This document shows, piece by piece, positions 62,702 to 64,000 of a DNA stretch of 64,000 nucleotides (the stretch's first letter is position 1; each line of letters starts with the position of its first letter). Both the position numbers and the translations under genes were made by a program. Source of the DNA: UBA2387 sp019454665 (lineage in GTDB: Bacteria > Armatimonadota > Fimbriimonadia > Fimbriimonadales > Fimbriimonadaceae); NCBI GenBank assembly GCA_045862995.1, contig BTVX01000014.1, positions 1 through 64,000 on the forward strand. Reading direction: 5' to 3'. Under the pieces are notes generated by a model. The model made no database searches and was not told the DNA's origin. It worked only from the letters and a program-made list of their open reading frames with translations.

Positions 62702-64000
62702 AAACGCTGCTTGTAGCCAACCGAGGCGAGATCGCCGTTCGGGTCATTCGGGCGGCACGCGAGATGGGGTTGCGAACCGTCGCCGTGGCCAGCGAAGCCG
62801 ACGCCCACGCCGCCCACGCCAAGCTCGCCGACACCGTGGTGGACCTTGGCCCCTCGGATTCCCGCGAGAGCTACCTCCGCACCGACAAGATTCTCGCCGC
62901 GTGCCGCGAGTCCGGAGCCGACGCCGTTCACCCCGGGTACGGGTTTCTCTCCGAGAACGCCGACTTCGCCGAGGCGTGCGAAGCCGCCGGAGTGACGTTC
63001 GTCGGGCCGCCCGCTTCGGCCATGCGGGCCCTAGGCGCGAAGATTCCTGCGAAGGAACTGGCCCGATCGTGCGGTGTGCCGACCGTGCCAGGCTTCTTCG
63101 AAGCCGGGGCAAGCGACGCCCAACTCCGTGCCGCCGCCAACGCCATCGGCTATCCCGTCATGCTCAAGGCTTCGGCGGGAGGCGGAGGCCGGGGCATGCG
63201 GGTCGTCCGCACCGGGGACGAGTTCGATGCCGCCCTGAGTCTCGCGCGTTCGGAAGCCGTCTCGGCGTTTGGCGATGGCGCCATGATGGTCGAGAAGCTC
63301 GTCCAATCGCCGCGCCACATCGAGGTTCAGCTCTTGGCCGACCGCCATGGAAACGCAGCCGTCCTGTTCGAGCGCGAGTGTTCGGTTCAGCGACGCCACC
63401 AGAAGCTCATCGAGGAGGCCCCTTCGCCGCTCTTTGCCGACCCCTCGAAGATGCACCTTTGGGAGACCATGCGCCGCAGCGCCATCGAGTTGGCCAAGGC
63501 TGCGGGCTACGTGGGCGCAGGCACGGTCGAGTTCATTTACGACCCGGAAGCCGAAGCCGTCTACTTCCTGGAGGTCAACGCGCGTCTGCAGGTCGAACAT
63601 CCCGTCACCGAGCAGATCACCGGCGTAGATCTGGTCCAATGGCAGCTTCGCATCGCGGACGGAGAGCGGCTCGACCTGACTCCGAGCCTGTTCGCGGGCG
63701 ACCGCTCGGCGATTCGCGGCCACGCCGTCGAGGTGCGTGTGGTCTCCGAGGACCCCGCCCGGGGGTTCATGCCCGCATCGGGACGCCTCGTGGGTTGGGC
63801 CGAGCCCTCGGGCCCGGGCATCCGCGTGGACACCGGCTACGGCCCCGGCGCGGAGGTGCCGCGCTTCTACGACTCGCTCCTGGCCAAAGTGATCACCTCC
63901 GGCGAGACGCGAAACGCGGCGATCCGGCGGATGGAGGATGCCCTTCTCGACTTCCACATCTTGGGCGTCCCCACGAACATCGAGTTCATGCTTGCGGTCC
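62698..64000 (+). CDS. Biotin carboxylase subunit of an acyl-CoA carboxylase (partial)
   Basis: 434 residues are visible and the frame is cut by the window edge. KTLLVANRGEIAVRVIRAAR opens the biotin carboxylase domain. KASAGGGGRGMRVV is the glycine-rich ATP loop, FERECSVQRRHQKLIEEAPS and FLEVNARLQVEHPVTEQ carry the catalytic residues. Further on a biotin carboxyl carrier domain would be expected if this is the methylcrotonyl- or propionyl-type alpha subunit. The overlap with the enoyl-CoA hydratase favours methylcrotonyl-CoA carboxylase. Confidence 0.93.
   Translation, partial: MKTLLVANRGEIAVRVIRAAREMGLRTVAVASEADAHAAHAKLADTVVDLGPSDSRESYLRTDKILAACRESGADAVHPGYGFLSENADFAEACEAAGVTFVGPPASAMRALGAKIPAKELARSCGVPTVPGFFEAGASDAQLRAAANAIGYPVMLKASAGGGGRGMRVVRTGDEFDAALSLARSEAVSAFGDGAMMVEKLVQSPRHIEVQLLADRHGNAAVLFERECSVQRRHQKLIEEAPSPLFADPSKMHLWETMRRSAIELAKAAGYVGAGTVEFIYDPEAEAVYFLEVNARLQVEHPVTEQITGVDLVQWQLRIADGERLDLTPSLFAGDRSAIRGHAVEVRVVSEDPARGFMPASGRLVGWAEPSGPGIRVDTGYGPGAEVPRFYDSLLAKVITSGETRNAAIRRMEDALLDFHILGVPTNIEFMLAV

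Overview
The window reads as a stretch of a GC-rich, diderm-type bacterial chromosome carrying one integrated mobile element. Outer-membrane chemistry (CMP-KDO synthetase), menaquinone-type genes (UbiE-like methyltransferase, polyprenyl synthetase), a NuoG subunit, dockerin-like duplicated EF-hand remnants and this style of Rhs sequence together suggest Armatimonadota, perhaps Fimbriimonadia. That assignment is by recognition only and no search was run.

Region 1 (1-6,990): the leader-distal part of a very long type I-E-like CRISPR array, about 115 repeats, running off the left edge. No cas genes are in the window. The last two repeats are eroded and run straight into region 2. Region 2 (6,991-10,020): three tandem, 5'-truncated Rhs core fragments. 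Two end in different hydrophobic tips and each of those is followed by a small membrane protein, an orphan toxin-tip/immunity layout.

Region 3 (10,206-31,690): an integrative element of about 21.4 kb inserted in a tRNA-Lys(CTT) gene. A partial copy of the tRNA 3' part lies at the left end next to a tyrosine integrase, and the intact tRNA lies at the right end. Cargo: a PLD-helicase plus N6-adenine methyltransferase pair, a frameshifted winged-helix gene, an XRE-ImmA/IrrE plus DUF4411 pair, an HTH/PIN pair and an ArdC-like antirestriction protein. Its replication-like genes are an excisionase-type HTH, an SF3/D5-like ATPase, a RepA-like ATPase and two diverged paralogues resembling the palm of family A DNA polymerases, one apparently catalytically dead. 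This is the most unusual content of the window.

Region 4 (31,720-64,000): mostly core chromosome: kdsB, a RelA/SpoT enzyme, dtd, a nitroreductase and a yifB/comM-type ATPase. A small defence patch follows (an Acb2/Tad1-like protein, a C5 methyltransferase and an HNH nuclease), then infC-rpmI, nuoG, a convergent operon (amidohydrolase, AGE epimerase, archaemetzincin-like lipoprotein), purB, HAD phosphatase/polyprenyl synthetase/ubiE, apt, dgt, a 2-oxoacid dehydrogenase E2, a sugar ABC transporter without its ATPase, two zinc alcohol dehydrogenases, and an enoyl-CoA hydratase overlapping a biotin carboxylase cut by the right edge. Four-base start/stop overlaps (GTGA, ATGA, TTGA) are frequent and mark the operons. 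Several genes have a -10 hexamer only 5-13 bases before the start codon, suggesting leaderless transcripts.
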